A program made the position numbers and the translations under genes. Positions 1 through 7,442 of a stretch of 26,224 nucleotides of DNA are shown here, in pieces (position 1 is the stretch's first letter; every line of letters starts with the position of its first letter). This DNA is from Bacillota bacterium (lineage in GTDB: Bacteria > Bacillota > Clostridia > Christensenellales > QAND01). The stretch covers positions 1-26,224 of the forward strand of contig QAND01000033.1 in assembly GCA_003150225.1 (NCBI GenBank), given 5' to 3'. The notes under the pieces were generated by a model. It made no database searches, was not told where the DNA came from, and worked only from the letters and a program-made list of their open reading frames with translations.

Positions 1-2
1 CC

Positions 3-104
3 GAGGCTCAAAAAAGCCCGGAATATCAAGGAAAATCATCGCTCAGACGATTGAAGTACGGCCTCAAGGCCGCCCGTAGAGCTCCCCAGTTCAGCAAGCG
101 GTAA
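3..104 (+). CDS. rpsI: C-terminal end of a ribosomal protein S9-like protein (5' partial)
   Basis: The frame is open from the window edge to TAA 102-104 and encodes 33 residues. The last part, KYGLKAARRAPQFSKR, is the conserved C-terminal tail of bacterial S9, whose terminal SKR reaches the ribosomal P site. The S9 feature normally found just upstream (a TRDxR..ERKK stretch) is absent: the preceding residues read EYQGKSSLRRL, and neither other frame restores it. This may be a divergent S9, a sequence change near the window edge, or another protein with an S9-like tail. A terminator follows 20 bp later, as expected for the end of an rplM-rpsI operon. The tail match is clear; assignment as a normal rpsI is less so. 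Confidence 0.5.
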   Translation, partial: EAQKSPEYQGKSSLRRLKYGLKAARRAPQFSKR

Positions 105-120
105 TCGAAGATGGATGCAA

Positions 121-148
121 AAAAGCAGGCGTTGCGCCTGCTTTTTTT
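121..148 (+). terminator. Intrinsic terminator after the S9-like gene
   Basis: A perfect 7-bp GC stem (125-131 with 135-141) has a 3-nt loop, is preceded by A's and is followed by seven T's. It separates the first coding end from trxB. Confidence 0.9.
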
Positions 149-176
149 GTTGTCCTTCTGGCTTCCGCTTTTTTTC

Positions 177-205
177 TGTCCATTGGGCATGCTATGAGGT
201 ATAAT
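177..205 (+). promoter_or_regulatory. Probable sigma-A promoter of trxB
   Basis: A perfect TATAAT lies at 200-205, about 70 bp before trxB and after the terminator. The -35 at 17-bp spacing (TGTCCA, 177-182) is poor, so the -10 carries the call. Confidence 0.5.
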
Positions 206-273
206 ATGGTCATAAAGATAGCAATGACCGGCTTTGAGCCGGTCGGCGCTTTCTGTACCAAAGAGGTGAAAAC

Positions 274-1185
274 ATGAAGGATATCATCGTCATTGGCGGC
301 GGCCCCGCCGGCATGACGGCGGCTATCTATGCCGCCCGGGCCGGGCTTAGTTGCTTGGTTTTGGAGATGGGCGTCAGCGGCGGCCAGATGGCTACCACTA
401 GCACAGTGGAGAACTTTCCGGGATTTCCCAACGGCATTGGAGGCCCGGAGCTGAGCCAGGCCATGGCGGATCAGGTTAAAAACCTGGGCGGGGAGATCCG
501 TTCCAGTCAGGCGGAGAAGGTGGACCTTGCCGGCGAGATAAAACGGGTCGTTCTAGGGGATGGCGAAGTACTGGAGGCTCGGGCGGTGATCATTGCCTGT
601 GGCGCCAGCCCTCGCAAACTGGGCATTCCGGGAGAGGAACAGCTTCGGGGGATGGGCGTCAGCTACTGTGCCACCTGCGATGGGTTCTTCTTTAAAAATT
701 TGGAAGTATGCGTGGTAGGCGGCGGGGATACCGCCGTGGAGGATGCCCTCTTCCTGGCACGAACCAGCAAAAAGGTCCATCTGATCCATCGCCGTGGGGA
801 GCTACGGGCCGCCAAATCCCTGCAGAATCGACTGTTTTCCACGGAAAACATCGAGGCCCACCTTGGCTATGTGCCCACGGAGATCAAGGGGAAATTTGAG
901 GTGGAATCCATGACCGTTCAAAACGTGGAGACCAAGCAGGAAGAGGAAATCCCCTGTCAGGGAGTGTTTGTGGCGGTTGGGCATATCCCCAACTCCCAGC
1001 TGATAAAGGGACAGATTGATTTGGATCCCGCGGGCTACGTCATCGCCCGGGAGGATCTTTCCACCAGCAGCCCAGGGGTATTTGTGGCGGGGGATATCCG
1101 CCAGAAGGACCTGCGGCAGATCATTACCGCTGCGGCCGATGGGGCCACGGCGGCTATTTCCGCCGAGCGCTATCTGCTGGATTAA
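274..1185 (+). CDS. trxB: Thioredoxin-disulfide reductase (NADPH)
   Basis: This cytosolic flavoenzyme moves electrons from NADPH through FAD and a redox disulfide to thioredoxin. The 303-aa length is normal for the low-Mr bacterial class. Visible motifs in order: N-terminal FAD Rossmann motif GGGPAG (8-13), active-site CATC (132-135), second dinucleotide motif GGGDTA (149-154), HRRGELR (172-178), which in the family marks NADPH use, and the C-terminal FAD motif VAGD (271-274). Because the HRRxxxR signature is intact, it should not be one of the clostridial ferredoxin-dependent flavin thioredoxin reductases that lack it. The ATG at 274 has an AGAGGTG ribosome site at 262-268. glmM follows after 21 bp, suggesting cotranscription. 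No thioredoxin gene is present in the window. Confidence 0.96.
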   Translation: MKDIIVIGGGPAGMTAAIYAARAGLSCLVLEMGVSGGQMATTSTVENFPGFPNGIGGPELSQAMADQVKNLGGEIRSSQAEKVDLAGEIKRVVLGDGEVLEARAVIIACGASPRKLGIPGEEQLRGMGVSYCATCDGFFFKNLEVCVVGGGDTAVEDALFLARTSKKVHLIHRRGELRAAKSLQNRLFSTENIEAHLGYVPTEIKGKFEVESMTVQNVETKQEEEIPCQGVFVAVGHIPNSQLIKGQIDLDPAGYVIAREDLSTSSPGVFVAGDIRQKDLRQIITAAADGATAAISAERYLLD

Positions 1186-1206
1186 ACCATAGGAGGTAAC
1201 TTTGTG

Positions 1207-2550
1207 ATGGTCAGGATATTTGGAACGGACGGCGTGCGGGGCATCGCCAACAGCGAACTGAGCTGTGATTTGGCCTTTAAGCTGGGCCGTGCGGGAGCCA
1301 TGGTATTGGCCAAGAACAACAGTCGGCCTAAGATCCTCATCGGCCGGGATACCCGCATCAGCGGGGATATGCTGGAATCCGCCCTGGTGGCGGGCCTATG
1401 CTCCATGGGCGCCGATGTGGTTTGCGCTGGGGTGATCCCCACCCCCGGGGTGTCCTATCTGGTTCAGAAACTTCAGATGGACGCTGGCGTGGTGATCTCC
1501 GCTTCCCATAATCCGGTTCAGTATAACGGGATCAAGTTTTTTGACGCCAGCGGCATGAAGCTTCCCGACGAGCTGGAGGATGAGATTCAGCTGGCCATGG
1601 ACGCTCAGGTGGAGTACATCCCCACCGGCGCCGATGTGGGCACCTGTACACGGGACGCCGGCCTCATCGATGTATACCGGGAGTTCCTTGCCGCCAATGC
1701 CGGACGGAGCCTTTCCGGCATGACCATCGCGCTGGATTGCGCCAACGGAGCCAGCAGCCCCATCGCAAAGGATCTGTTTGAGGGCCTGGGGGCCACCGTT
1801 CATGTGATCCACAATACTCCCAACGGAACCAATATCAACGACCATTGCGGTTCCACTCACCCGGAACACCTGGTGCAGCTGGTAAAGGATACGGGGGCTG
1901 ACATCGGCCTATCCTTTGACGGAGACGCGGACCGCCTCATCGCCTGTGATGAAACCGGCAACCTTATGGACGGGGATGTGGTCATGGGCATTTTGGCCAT
2001 CGACTTAAAGCAAAAGGGGAAGCTGCCCAAGGACACCCTTACCGCTACGGTGATGTCCAACCTGGGACTGACCATCGCCATGGAGAAAAACGGGATCCGG
2101 GTGGTTAAGACCGGGGTAGGGGATCGCTATGTCATGGAGGAAATGCTGCGGTCCGGGTATACCATCGGAGGGGAACAGTCCGGCCATGTGATCATGCTGC
2201 ATCTGTCCAATACCGGGGATGGCATGCAGACCGGCCTTGCCCTCATTGGCGCCATCCTGGATTCCGGCAAGAAGGCGTCGGAATTGGCTGCCCAGATCGA
2301 GATCCTTCCCCAGGTGCTGGTAAACGCCCATGTGGGCCCTACCCAGAAGAACAAATACATGGAGGATCCCGAGATCGCCGCCCTCATCGCCGAGATTGAG
2401 GAGGAATACAAGGACAACGGACGGCTGTTGGTTCGGACCAGTGGCACCGAGCATTTGATCCGGGTAATGATCGAGGGCCATGACCAGCAGGCTATGGAGC
2501 GCCACGCCCACGCCCTGGCCGACCTCATGGAAACCAGGCTGACAGAGTGA
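1207..2550 (+). CDS. glmM: Phosphoglucosamine mutase
   Basis: GlmM converts glucosamine-6-phosphate to glucosamine-1-phosphate for UDP-GlcNAc and peptidoglycan synthesis in the cytosol. The N-terminus FGTDGVRG is diagnostic. The phosphoserine loop ISASHNP (catalytic Ser about 100), the Mg-binding DGDADR (about 238-243), the sugar-binding GGEQSGH (about 321-327) and the C-terminal phosphate-binding loop RTSGTE (about 410-415) are all present. That loop continues with H rather than the usual P (RTSGTEHLIRVM), a small deviation. The ATG at 1207 gives 447 aa and the usual M-x-x-x-FGTDG start; a GTG at 1204 in the same frame is an alternative. AGGAGGT at 1191-1197 serves either. It follows trxB and precedes the rubrerythrin-like gene by 10 bp. 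Confidence 0.96.
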   Translation: MVRIFGTDGVRGIANSELSCDLAFKLGRAGAMVLAKNNSRPKILIGRDTRISGDMLESALVAGLCSMGADVVCAGVIPTPGVSYLVQKLQMDAGVVISASHNPVQYNGIKFFDASGMKLPDELEDEIQLAMDAQVEYIPTGADVGTCTRDAGLIDVYREFLAANAGRSLSGMTIALDCANGASSPIAKDLFEGLGATVHVIHNTPNGTNINDHCGSTHPEHLVQLVKDTGADIGLSFDGDADRLIACDETGNLMDGDVVMGILAIDLKQKGKLPKDTLTATVMSNLGLTIAMEKNGIRVVKTGVGDRYVMEEMLRSGYTIGGEQSGHVIMLHLSNTGDGMQTGLALIGAILDSGKKASELAAQIEILPQVLVNAHVGPTQKNKYMEDPEIAALIAEIEEEYKDNGRLLVRTSGTEHLIRVMIEGHDQQAMERHAHALADLMETRLTE

Positions 2551-2560
2551 TGGTGGCGGA

Positions 2561-3103
2561 ATGACTGCGTTTGTCTGCCCAGAATGCGGGTATACCGCAT
2601 TGGAATACCGCCCCCCGGAATGTCCCGTTTGCAGAACCCCCATGGATCGTTTCCTCTCGGTGGAGGAGGGCGATCCCGCCTGGCCCCATGGGCATATGGT
2701 GGGGATGGCAGAGGACTGCGATGCAGGCGTCCACCAGGAGCTGGTGGCCAGCTTGGAGGCCGTCCAGGCGGGGGTCAGCGTTTGCTTGGCCATGGCGCGC
2801 CAGGCGGACCGGGAAGGATATCCCGAAATCGCCCAGGCCTATGGCCGTATCGCACGGGAAAAGGCAGCGCATGCCGCGCGTCTTAGGGAGCTTTTGGGCC
2901 ATGGGTTGACCTTCCGTACCGGGGAAAACCTTCGAACACAGGTGGAAGCGGAAGCAAAGGCTTCGTCACACAACCAGGAGCTTGCGGCCCGCGCAAAAAA
3001 GATGGGCTATGACACCATCCACGACGTTGTCCATGAGATGGCAAAGGACCAGGCGCGACACGGATGTATGCTCCAGGGACTGCGCAAACGATTCTTCTCG
3101 TAA
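2561..3103 (+). CDS. Rubrerythrin-like protein with N-terminal rubredoxin-type domain and degenerate diiron site
   Basis: The 180-aa protein starts with a rubredoxin-like metal knuckle (Cys6, Cys9, Cys21, Cys24) and continues with a ferritin-like four-helix domain (about 55-178). The helices carry family wording such as RQADREGYPEIA (80-91), KKMGYDTIHD (146-155) and VVHEMAKDQARHG (156-168). Compared with clostridial NADH peroxidase/rubrerythrin sequences as I remember them, the usual diiron carboxylates are replaced in three helices: Gly71, Lys101 and Gln164 occupy positions normally held by Glu. His104, His167 and the Glu129/Glu131 region remain. The oxygen- or peroxide-reducing diiron centre is therefore doubtful, although the Cys4 site looks intact. 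It lies 10 bp after glmM and ends in a terminator. Family membership is solid; the biochemical role is not. Confidence 0.85.
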   Translation: MTAFVCPECGYTALEYRPPECPVCRTPMDRFLSVEEGDPAWPHGHMVGMAEDCDAGVHQELVASLEAVQAGVSVCLAMARQADREGYPEIAQAYGRIAREKAAHAARLRELLGHGLTFRTGENLRTQVEAEAKASSHNQELAARAKKMGYDTIHDVVHEMAKDQARHGCMLQGLRKRFFS

Positions 3104-3134
3104 ATAAAAAAAGCCGCTTTTGCGGCTTTTTTTA
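3104..3134. terminator. Bidirectional intrinsic terminator between convergent genes
   Basis: AAAGCCGC (3110-3117) pairs with GCGGCTTT (3122-3129) across a TTTT loop, with A and T runs on both sides. It can serve the rubrerythrin-like gene on + and the FetB-like gene on -. Confidence 0.92.
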
Positions 3135-3135
3135 T

Positions 3136-3924
3136 TTATTGTTCTTTGCGGTATCCGATATACTGGTTTCGGCCATTGTACATGGTGCGGTACCCTAGAC
3201 TGAGGGAGAAGAAGGTGGTCAGGCACACCGAGGTACAATTGGCGATGATCACCGCGATCTGGTACATGATGGCGGTGGTGGGCAGGGTGCCGGAGAGGAT
3301 CTGCCCCGTCATCATGCCGGGAAGAAAGATAATGCCAAGGCCCAGCATGGAGTTGATGGTGGGCAAAAGGGCGGTTTCCAGGGCTGTGCTGAGAAAGGGA
3401 TGCAGGATTTCCCGGGGCGGCACCCCTAGATTCAATAGGGCTTCGATCTGTTTTCGGCCGCCGTCCACCCCTTCGGTAAAGGTTTTTAAGGCCAGACTGA
3501 CGCCCGTCATGGAGTTGCCAATGATCATCCCCGCCAGGGGAATGGTGAACTGAGCGTCAAAGAAGCTTTTTCCTACCACAGCACAGACGAAATAGGCCAG
3601 CACCGTAAGGCCGGAGAGGCTCAGAGCGCCTGCCACATAGAGCTTAAACCGACGGTTGAGCTCCCGGTGCTTGGCCAAGGCCCGATGAATGGAAAAGGCC
3701 ACCATGGAGGCGAGAAAGAGAATCACAAAGACGGGATGGGGATTCCCGAGAATGTATTGGAGGATGAATCCCACCAGAACCATTTGCACCGTCATTCGGA
3801 CGCTCGCTATGATCAAAAGCCTGGTTTTATCCACCTTGGCGCGCCGCATGATGAATAAAACAACGAGAAGCAATAGATAGATCAAGGAGAAGGAAACCAC
3901 GCTGAGCTTGGCTGCGCCGTTCAT
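3136..3924 (-). CDS. ABC transporter permease, FetB/UPF0014 family
   Basis: This 262-aa integral membrane protein has about seven hydrophobic segments and the conserved features of the UPF0014 (YbbM/FetB) family: an early basic loop LLIIASVRMTVQM, the central IPLAGMIIGNSMTG, then a cytoplasmic EALLNLG helix that would contact the ATPase. E. coli FetAB is linked to iron homeostasis and oxidative stress; the substrate here is not shown by the sequence. The start is ATG 3924-3922, one base after the stop of the ATPase gene, with AAAGGAAG upstream, so translation is probably coupled. It is the last gene of the four-gene minus-strand unit and ends at the bidirectional terminator. Confidence 0.9.
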   Translation of the reverse strand: MNGAAKLSVVSFSLIYLLLLVVLFIMRRAKVDKTRLLIIASVRMTVQMVLVGFILQYILGNPHPVFVILFLASMVAFSIHRALAKHRELNRRFKLYVAGALSLSGLTVLAYFVCAVVGKSFFDAQFTIPLAGMIIGNSMTGVSLALKTFTEGVDGGRKQIEALLNLGVPPREILHPFLSTALETALLPTINSMLGLGIIFLPGMMTGQILSGTLPTTAIMYQIAVIIANCTSVCLTTFFSLSLGYRTMYNGRNQYIGYRKEQ

Positions 3925-3925
3925 G

Positions 3926-4567
3926 TCAAATCGTCTTCCTTTCGATGGGGACGGTGTTCTGGGAATAGCGTTCCACCAGCTGGGGATTGTGGCTGATGGC
4001 GAGAAATTGGATTCCCTCTTTGCGGCAGAAGCCGATGAGGTTGGAGATCACAAGCTCGCCTGTGCGCTCATCCAAGGCGGAGGTGGGCTCGTCCAACATC
4101 AGGACCCGGGGCAAAAAGGAGAGAAAAATGGCCAGGTACACCCGCTGGCGTTCCCCGCCCGACATGGTGGTTACACTGCTGTTTAAGGGAAAGTCCAGAT
4201 CCATCAGGTTGAGTAGTTCCAAAAAGCGGTGCTTTTCCGGCAAGGGCTGCTCTCGGTATCCGTAGTATTGCAGAAGATTTTCCCAGATGGTGCCGTCAAA
4301 GAGGTAGGGCTCCTGGGAAACGAGGCTGACCTCTCGGCGCAGGGCCAGGGTATCCATGGAGGCCACATCCCTACCGTTGTAAAGAACCCGTCCAGCGGAA
4401 GGGGACAGGGTGGCGTTAAAGAGGCGCAAGAGGGTGCTTTTACCCACGCCGCTGGGCCCCACCAAAAAGGTGGCCCGGTCCCGAGGCAGAACCAAGTCGG
4501 GATAGGAGAGGAAATCCTGGAACCGCAGGCCCTGGGTTTGAAAAAGTGGGGTGTCCTCCGTCTCCAT
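3926..4567 (-). CDS. ABC transporter ATP-binding protein, FetA/YbbL-like
   Basis: This 213-aa nucleotide-binding subunit is expected to drive the adjacent UPF0014 permease. It has Walker A GPSGVGKST (about 37-45), a Q-loop SQEPYLF, signature MSGGERQR (about 135-142), Walker B LMLDEPTSALD (about 156-166) and the switch His in SHN. The length is that of a single-domain importer/exporter ATPase. I chose ATG 4567-4565: AAGGAG at 4581-4576 lies 8 nt away, and the ATG shares one base with the TGA of the thioesterase gene (TGATG). A TTG three bases upstream is a less likely alternative. The coupling suggests fixed expression with the thioesterase even though their functions are not obviously linked. 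Confidence 0.92.
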   Translation of the reverse strand: METEDTPLFQTQGLRFQDFLSYPDLVLPRDRATFLVGPSGVGKSTLLRLFNATLSPSAGRVLYNGRDVASMDTLALRREVSLVSQEPYLFDGTIWENLLQYYGYREQPLPEKHRFLELLNLMDLDFPLNSSVTTMSGGERQRVYLAIFLSFLPRVLMLDEPTSALDERTGELVISNLIGFCRKEGIQFLAISHNPQLVERYSQNTVPIERKTI

Positions 4568-5067
4568 CAATACCGCTCCTTCCGGCGCTGCTGGCGCAGT
4601 TTATGGCGTCGCTGGCCATCCAGCCATTCCAACTGTTCCGTTTCGCTCTCAAAGATGAGGCGGGGCACCCGAGTGGGCTTGCCCTTTTTATCCAGGGCTA
4701 CCATGACGAGATAAGCCCGGTTTACCATGTTCCGCTGGCCGCTTAAATCCTCCACGAAGGTATCCACCCGGACCTCCATAGAGGTGTTGCCCACATAGGT
4801 TACCTGGCCCACCAGAATCACGGTGCTGTTCACATAGGCGGGGGCTTCAAACATCAGGTTATCGATGGTGGCGGTGGTGACCTCAGCGTTGCTGTGGCGG
4901 CGGGCTACCACGGCTGCCACCACGTCGATCCACTGGACCAGTTGCCCGCCAAAGAGCCGCCCCATTCCGTTGATGTGCTGGGGCATGAGGATTTGGATCT
5001 GTTCGGTCCGGGAATCCGATACCCGCTTGGCGGGCCGTTCCTCCCGGGCTGTGGGCTGCTGGCTCAT
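4567..5067 (-). CDS. Acyl-CoA thioesterase, hotdog fold (YciA/BACH type)
   Basis: This 166-aa single hotdog-domain protein should hydrolyse acyl-CoA thioesters to free acid and CoA in the cytosol. The YciA/BACH signature is clear: LMPQHINGMGRLFGGQL is the N-terminal strand and hotdog helix, with N and GG at the usual places, followed by WIDVVAAVVARRH and the central VGQVTYVGNTSMEVRV. The C-terminus is basic (RRHKLRQQRRKERY). The start is ATG 5067-5065, which overlaps the TGA of the 97-aa gene (ATGA) and has an AAGGAGG site 7-8 nt upstream. A longer reading from 5097 would overlap that gene without benefit. It sits between the unknown gene and the ABC pair with one-base coupling at the downstream side. 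Acyl specificity cannot be inferred. Confidence 0.92.
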   Translation of the reverse strand: MSQQPTAREERPAKRVSDSRTEQIQILMPQHINGMGRLFGGQLVQWIDVVAAVVARRHSNAEVTTATIDNLMFEAPAYVNSTVILVGQVTYVGNTSMEVRVDTFVEDLSGQRNMVNRAYLVMVALDKKGKPTRVPRLIFESETEQLEWLDGQRRHKLRQQRRKERY

Positions 5068-5348
5068 GGCCGTCCCTCCTTTTTGTCGGGGATACATTCC
5101 ACTTCCATGGTGTCGTAGCGGAAATCCCCAATGAAATCCCTGGGGGTAAAGATGGCCCGGCGGAACTTGTCCAGCTCCCGCTGATGCTTGGGCAGCACCA
5201 CAGGCCGCTCCACGTCAAATTCATGGCAGGCAAGGGTCAGGGTCTCCCCCAGGATCTCCTCCGGCAAGCTGGTATAGAGGCCGTCGGATACCAATTTCTG
5301 TTTCTTTTTTAACATATACCAGACTTTCAGAGGCTTATGCGGTTGCAT
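5064..5348 (-). CDS. Conserved-looking protein of unknown function, 94 aa
   Basis: I do not recognise a family. The predicted product is small, soluble and mixed-charge, with no signal peptide, membrane segment or metal motif. Recognisable stretches include KVWYMLKKKQKLVSDG near the start, then PEEILGE, and FTPRDFIGDFRYDTMEVE near the end, so it looks like a compact folded domain. The start is ATG 5348 because GGGTGG upstream is about 10 nt away; an in-frame ATG at 5357 is only 1-2 nt from that site. Its TGA overlaps the thioesterase ATG (ATGA), and a strong minus-strand promoter lies immediately upstream. It is therefore probably a real expressed gene leading the four-gene unit. Function unknown. 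Confidence 0.75.
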   Translation of the reverse strand: MQPHKPLKVWYMLKKKQKLVSDGLYTSLPEEILGETLTLACHEFDVERPVVLPKHQRELDKFRRAIFTPRDFIGDFRYDTMEVECIPDKKEGRP

Positions 5349-5386
5349 CGGAATCATTCCACCCGTATAATCAGATTAATATTGCT

Positions 5387-5415
5387 ATTATAGTTTACCC
5401 CGGTTTTCATTGCAA
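5387..5415 (-). promoter_or_regulatory. Sigma-A promoter of the 97-aa/thioesterase/ABC unit
   Basis: On the minus strand, TTGCAA (5415-5410) and a perfect TATAAT (5392-5387) are separated by exactly 17 bp. The -35 is about 14 bp from the divergent methyltransferase start and abuts its ribosome site. Confidence 0.8.
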
Positions 5416-5428
5416 TGGAGGTGGCGGC

Positions 5429-6727
5429 TTGGATCGTTCTTTTGTCTGCGAACAGATTTATCAGAACCCGCAGGGGGTATTTCGTCTGGCCGACGTCACC
5501 ACGGACCAGCAAGCCCTTGTGGAAGCCTACAAGGAGAGCGCTGACCTCATCTATTTGGATCCTCCCTTCTATACCAATCAGCGGTATGCGGTAAAGCAGC
5601 GGGTAGGCACTGCAGGGTATCTGGGCAACCGGGATTACGTTCTTTCCGTGGAGAACGATTTCGACACCTTTTCCAGCGCAGAGGCCTATATGGACTATCT
5701 GCGCACCCTTTTGACCACCGCCCACGCCATCCTGAAGAAAAACGGCAGCATCTACATCCATGTGGATTTTCGGGCGGCATATATGGTCCGGGGGATTGCC
5801 GACGAGATCTTCGGTGAAAGGAACCTTTTAAACGAGATCGTCTGGCATTATAAAAGCGGCGGCCGGGCCAAAAAGTTTTATTCCCGCAAACACGATACCA
5901 TCTTCTTCTATAAAAAGCGGCGCCAGCCCTATTTTGATCCGGATGCCGTGGGCATGCGGCGGGGAGAGGAACGGCGCAACAACATGAAAAAAGGGGTGGA
6001 TGAGGACGGCCGGGTCTACTATTCCATCCGGTCCGCGGGGAAGGAATACCGCTATTATGCCGATTCCGTCATCTATCCCGACGACGTGTGGTCCGATATC
6101 TCCCATCTCCAACAGAAGGATCCGGAGCGAACGGGGTACCCCACCCAGAAGCCTCTGGCCCTTTTGCGGCGGATCATCCGGGCTTCCTGTCCGGAAAACG
6201 GTTTGGTGGCGGATCTCTGCGCCGGCAGCGGCACCACCGCCGTGGCCGCCGCTATGGAGGGCCGCCGGTATTGTGTGGTGGATAAAAGCCCCGTCTCCCT
6301 CTCCCATACCCGGAGCCGGCTGATGAGCGGCGGGTTTGGGTTCCATATCCAGGGGGAAACGGAGTGGGGAGATCCCGCTCAGCTCAGCTATCAACTGGGC
6401 CAGAGCGGGGAGGAACTGGTTCTCTCCCTAAGCCATTATGCAATTTCAGGGTATGAGAACCCTTTCCGCTTGGCGGATTACGGAACAACGGCGCAGCTAT
6501 CCCTGGAAAGCTGCGGCATGGTGCCCCAGGGCCCGTCGGACATCTCCCTTGTAAGCTTTGCAGGGCTGGGTCGCCTTGTGGATGGAACGCTGTCCCTTCA
6601 AAGCAGCATGGTCCGGAGCGCCAAATACCCCATGTTCCAGGAACTGCTGCGGCTGGGTCCAGGTCCGGGGCAGCCCTGTCTTGTGATCGGGGACGTATTT
6701 GGCAACCAAAGGGCGTATCTGGTCTAG
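5429..6727 (+). CDS. Site-specific DNA methyltransferase, beta class (solitary)
   Basis: This 432-aa protein probably methylates adenine N6 (N4-cytosine not excluded) using S-adenosylmethionine. The catalytic motif IV, LIYLDPPFYTN (about 40-50, DPPF 44-47), comes first and the AdoMet-binding motif I, ADLCAGSGTT (261-270), comes late. That order defines the beta class of type II/III-like methyltransferases. Other family wording includes IVWHYKSGG (137-145), KHDTIFFYKK (154-163) and GYPTQKPLALL (236-246). The last 130 residues (about 300-432) show no motif I recognise. The TTG at 5429 is preceded by GGAGG (5417-5421) at 7-nt spacing. No endonuclease or specificity gene adjoins it, so it is likely an orphan enzyme for epigenetic marking rather than half of a restriction system; that last point is inference. 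Confidence 0.88.
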   Translation: MDRSFVCEQIYQNPQGVFRLADVTTDQQALVEAYKESADLIYLDPPFYTNQRYAVKQRVGTAGYLGNRDYVLSVENDFDTFSSAEAYMDYLRTLLTTAHAILKKNGSIYIHVDFRAAYMVRGIADEIFGERNLLNEIVWHYKSGGRAKKFYSRKHDTIFFYKKRRQPYFDPDAVGMRRGEERRNNMKKGVDEDGRVYYSIRSAGKEYRYYADSVIYPDDVWSDISHLQQKDPERTGYPTQKPLALLRRIIRASCPENGLVADLCAGSGTTAVAAAMEGRRYCVVDKSPVSLSHTRSRLMSGGFGFHIQGETEWGDPAQLSYQLGQSGEELVLSLSHYAISGYENPFRLADYGTTAQLSLESCGMVPQGPSDISLVSFAGLGRLVDGTLSLQSSMVRSAKYPMFQELLRLGPGPGQPCLVIGDVFGNQRAYLV

Positions 6728-6773
6728 AAGGCGGGAAAAACATCGGCGGACTCCGAAAAATGGCCTTCGGGCC

Positions 6774-6802
6774 TTGCACCTTTTCATGGAATCCGCTATT
6801 CT
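6774..6802 (+). promoter_or_regulatory. Probable promoter of the chrA pair
   Basis: TTGCAC (6774-6779) and TATTCT (6797-6802) are separated by 17 bp, about 40 bp before the first chrA start, in the 115-bp gap after the methyltransferase. Confidence 0.5.
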
Positions 6803-6842
6803 TTAGAGAATGTGAATTGTGATTATATAGAGGGGAATTGTC

Positions 6843-7442
6843 ATGAGCGAGAGAAAGACAAGAAAGGCCTCCCCCAAGGAGCTTTTGTCCCTGTTTTTGA
6901 CCACCTTTAAGATTGGCGCGGTCACCTTTGGGGGCGGGTATGTCATCATTCCCATGCTACAGCGGGAATTTATTGAAAAACACAACTATATCGAGGAAAA
7001 GGACATCCTGGATATTGTGGCGGTATCCCAGGCCCTGCCGGGGGTACTGTCCATCAACGCCTGCATCATGGTGGGTTACCGGGCCGGCGGCGTCATCGGC
7101 GCCATCTGTACCACCCTGGGGGTGGTTTTGCCCTCCATCATCACCCTGTCCATCGTAACGGGTTTCTACCTGGAGTTTGCCGCCAACCCCTATATCGCTG
7201 CGGCCCTTAAGGGAATCCGGGCGGGGGTGGTAGCCCTGATGGTATCGGCTGTCATCAATCTGGGCCGTCCGGTGCTGAAGAATTGGATGACTTGGGCCAT
7301 CTTCCTGGCGGCCTTTGTGCTGGTATTCCAGTTTTCGGTTCATGCCATCCTGATCGTGGTGGGAAGCGGCGTCCTGGGCCTGTTCTTGAAGATGGTAGTG
7401 CTGAGAAAAAAGGAGGAGAACAAAGATGTCCCTGTTGATTGA
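6843..7442 (+). CDS. chrA: Chromate transporter family protein, short form, first subunit
   Basis: This 199-aa membrane protein belongs to the CHR family (single-domain, short-chain type). After a basic cytoplasmic start, the first helix carries the family motif FGGGYVIIPMLQRE (about 24-40), followed by the SQALPG motif (about 61-66) and AGGVIGAICTTLGVVLPS. Alternating hydrophobic segments run to a charged C-terminus. Short CHR proteins are usually encoded in pairs that act together, as here. Chromate efflux is the characterised activity of some members; in anaerobes the natural ion is often unproven. The start ATG 6843 has GAGGGG upstream. Its 3' end overlaps the second gene by 17 bp in a different frame. 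Confidence 0.9.
   Translation: MSERKTRKASPKELLSLFLTTFKIGAVTFGGGYVIIPMLQREFIEKHNYIEEKDILDIVAVSQALPGVLSINACIMVGYRAGGVIGAICTTLGVVLPSIITLSIVTGFYLEFAANPYIAAALKGIRAGVVALMVSAVINLGRPVLKNWMTWAIFLAAFVLVFQFSVHAILIVVGSGVLGLFLKMVVLRKKEENKDVPVD

Noticed and set aside
5064..5348. The 94-aa gene as a restriction partner of the adjacent methyltransferase
   Set aside because: It is divergently transcribed, small, lacks nuclease motifs and is coupled to the thioesterase instead.
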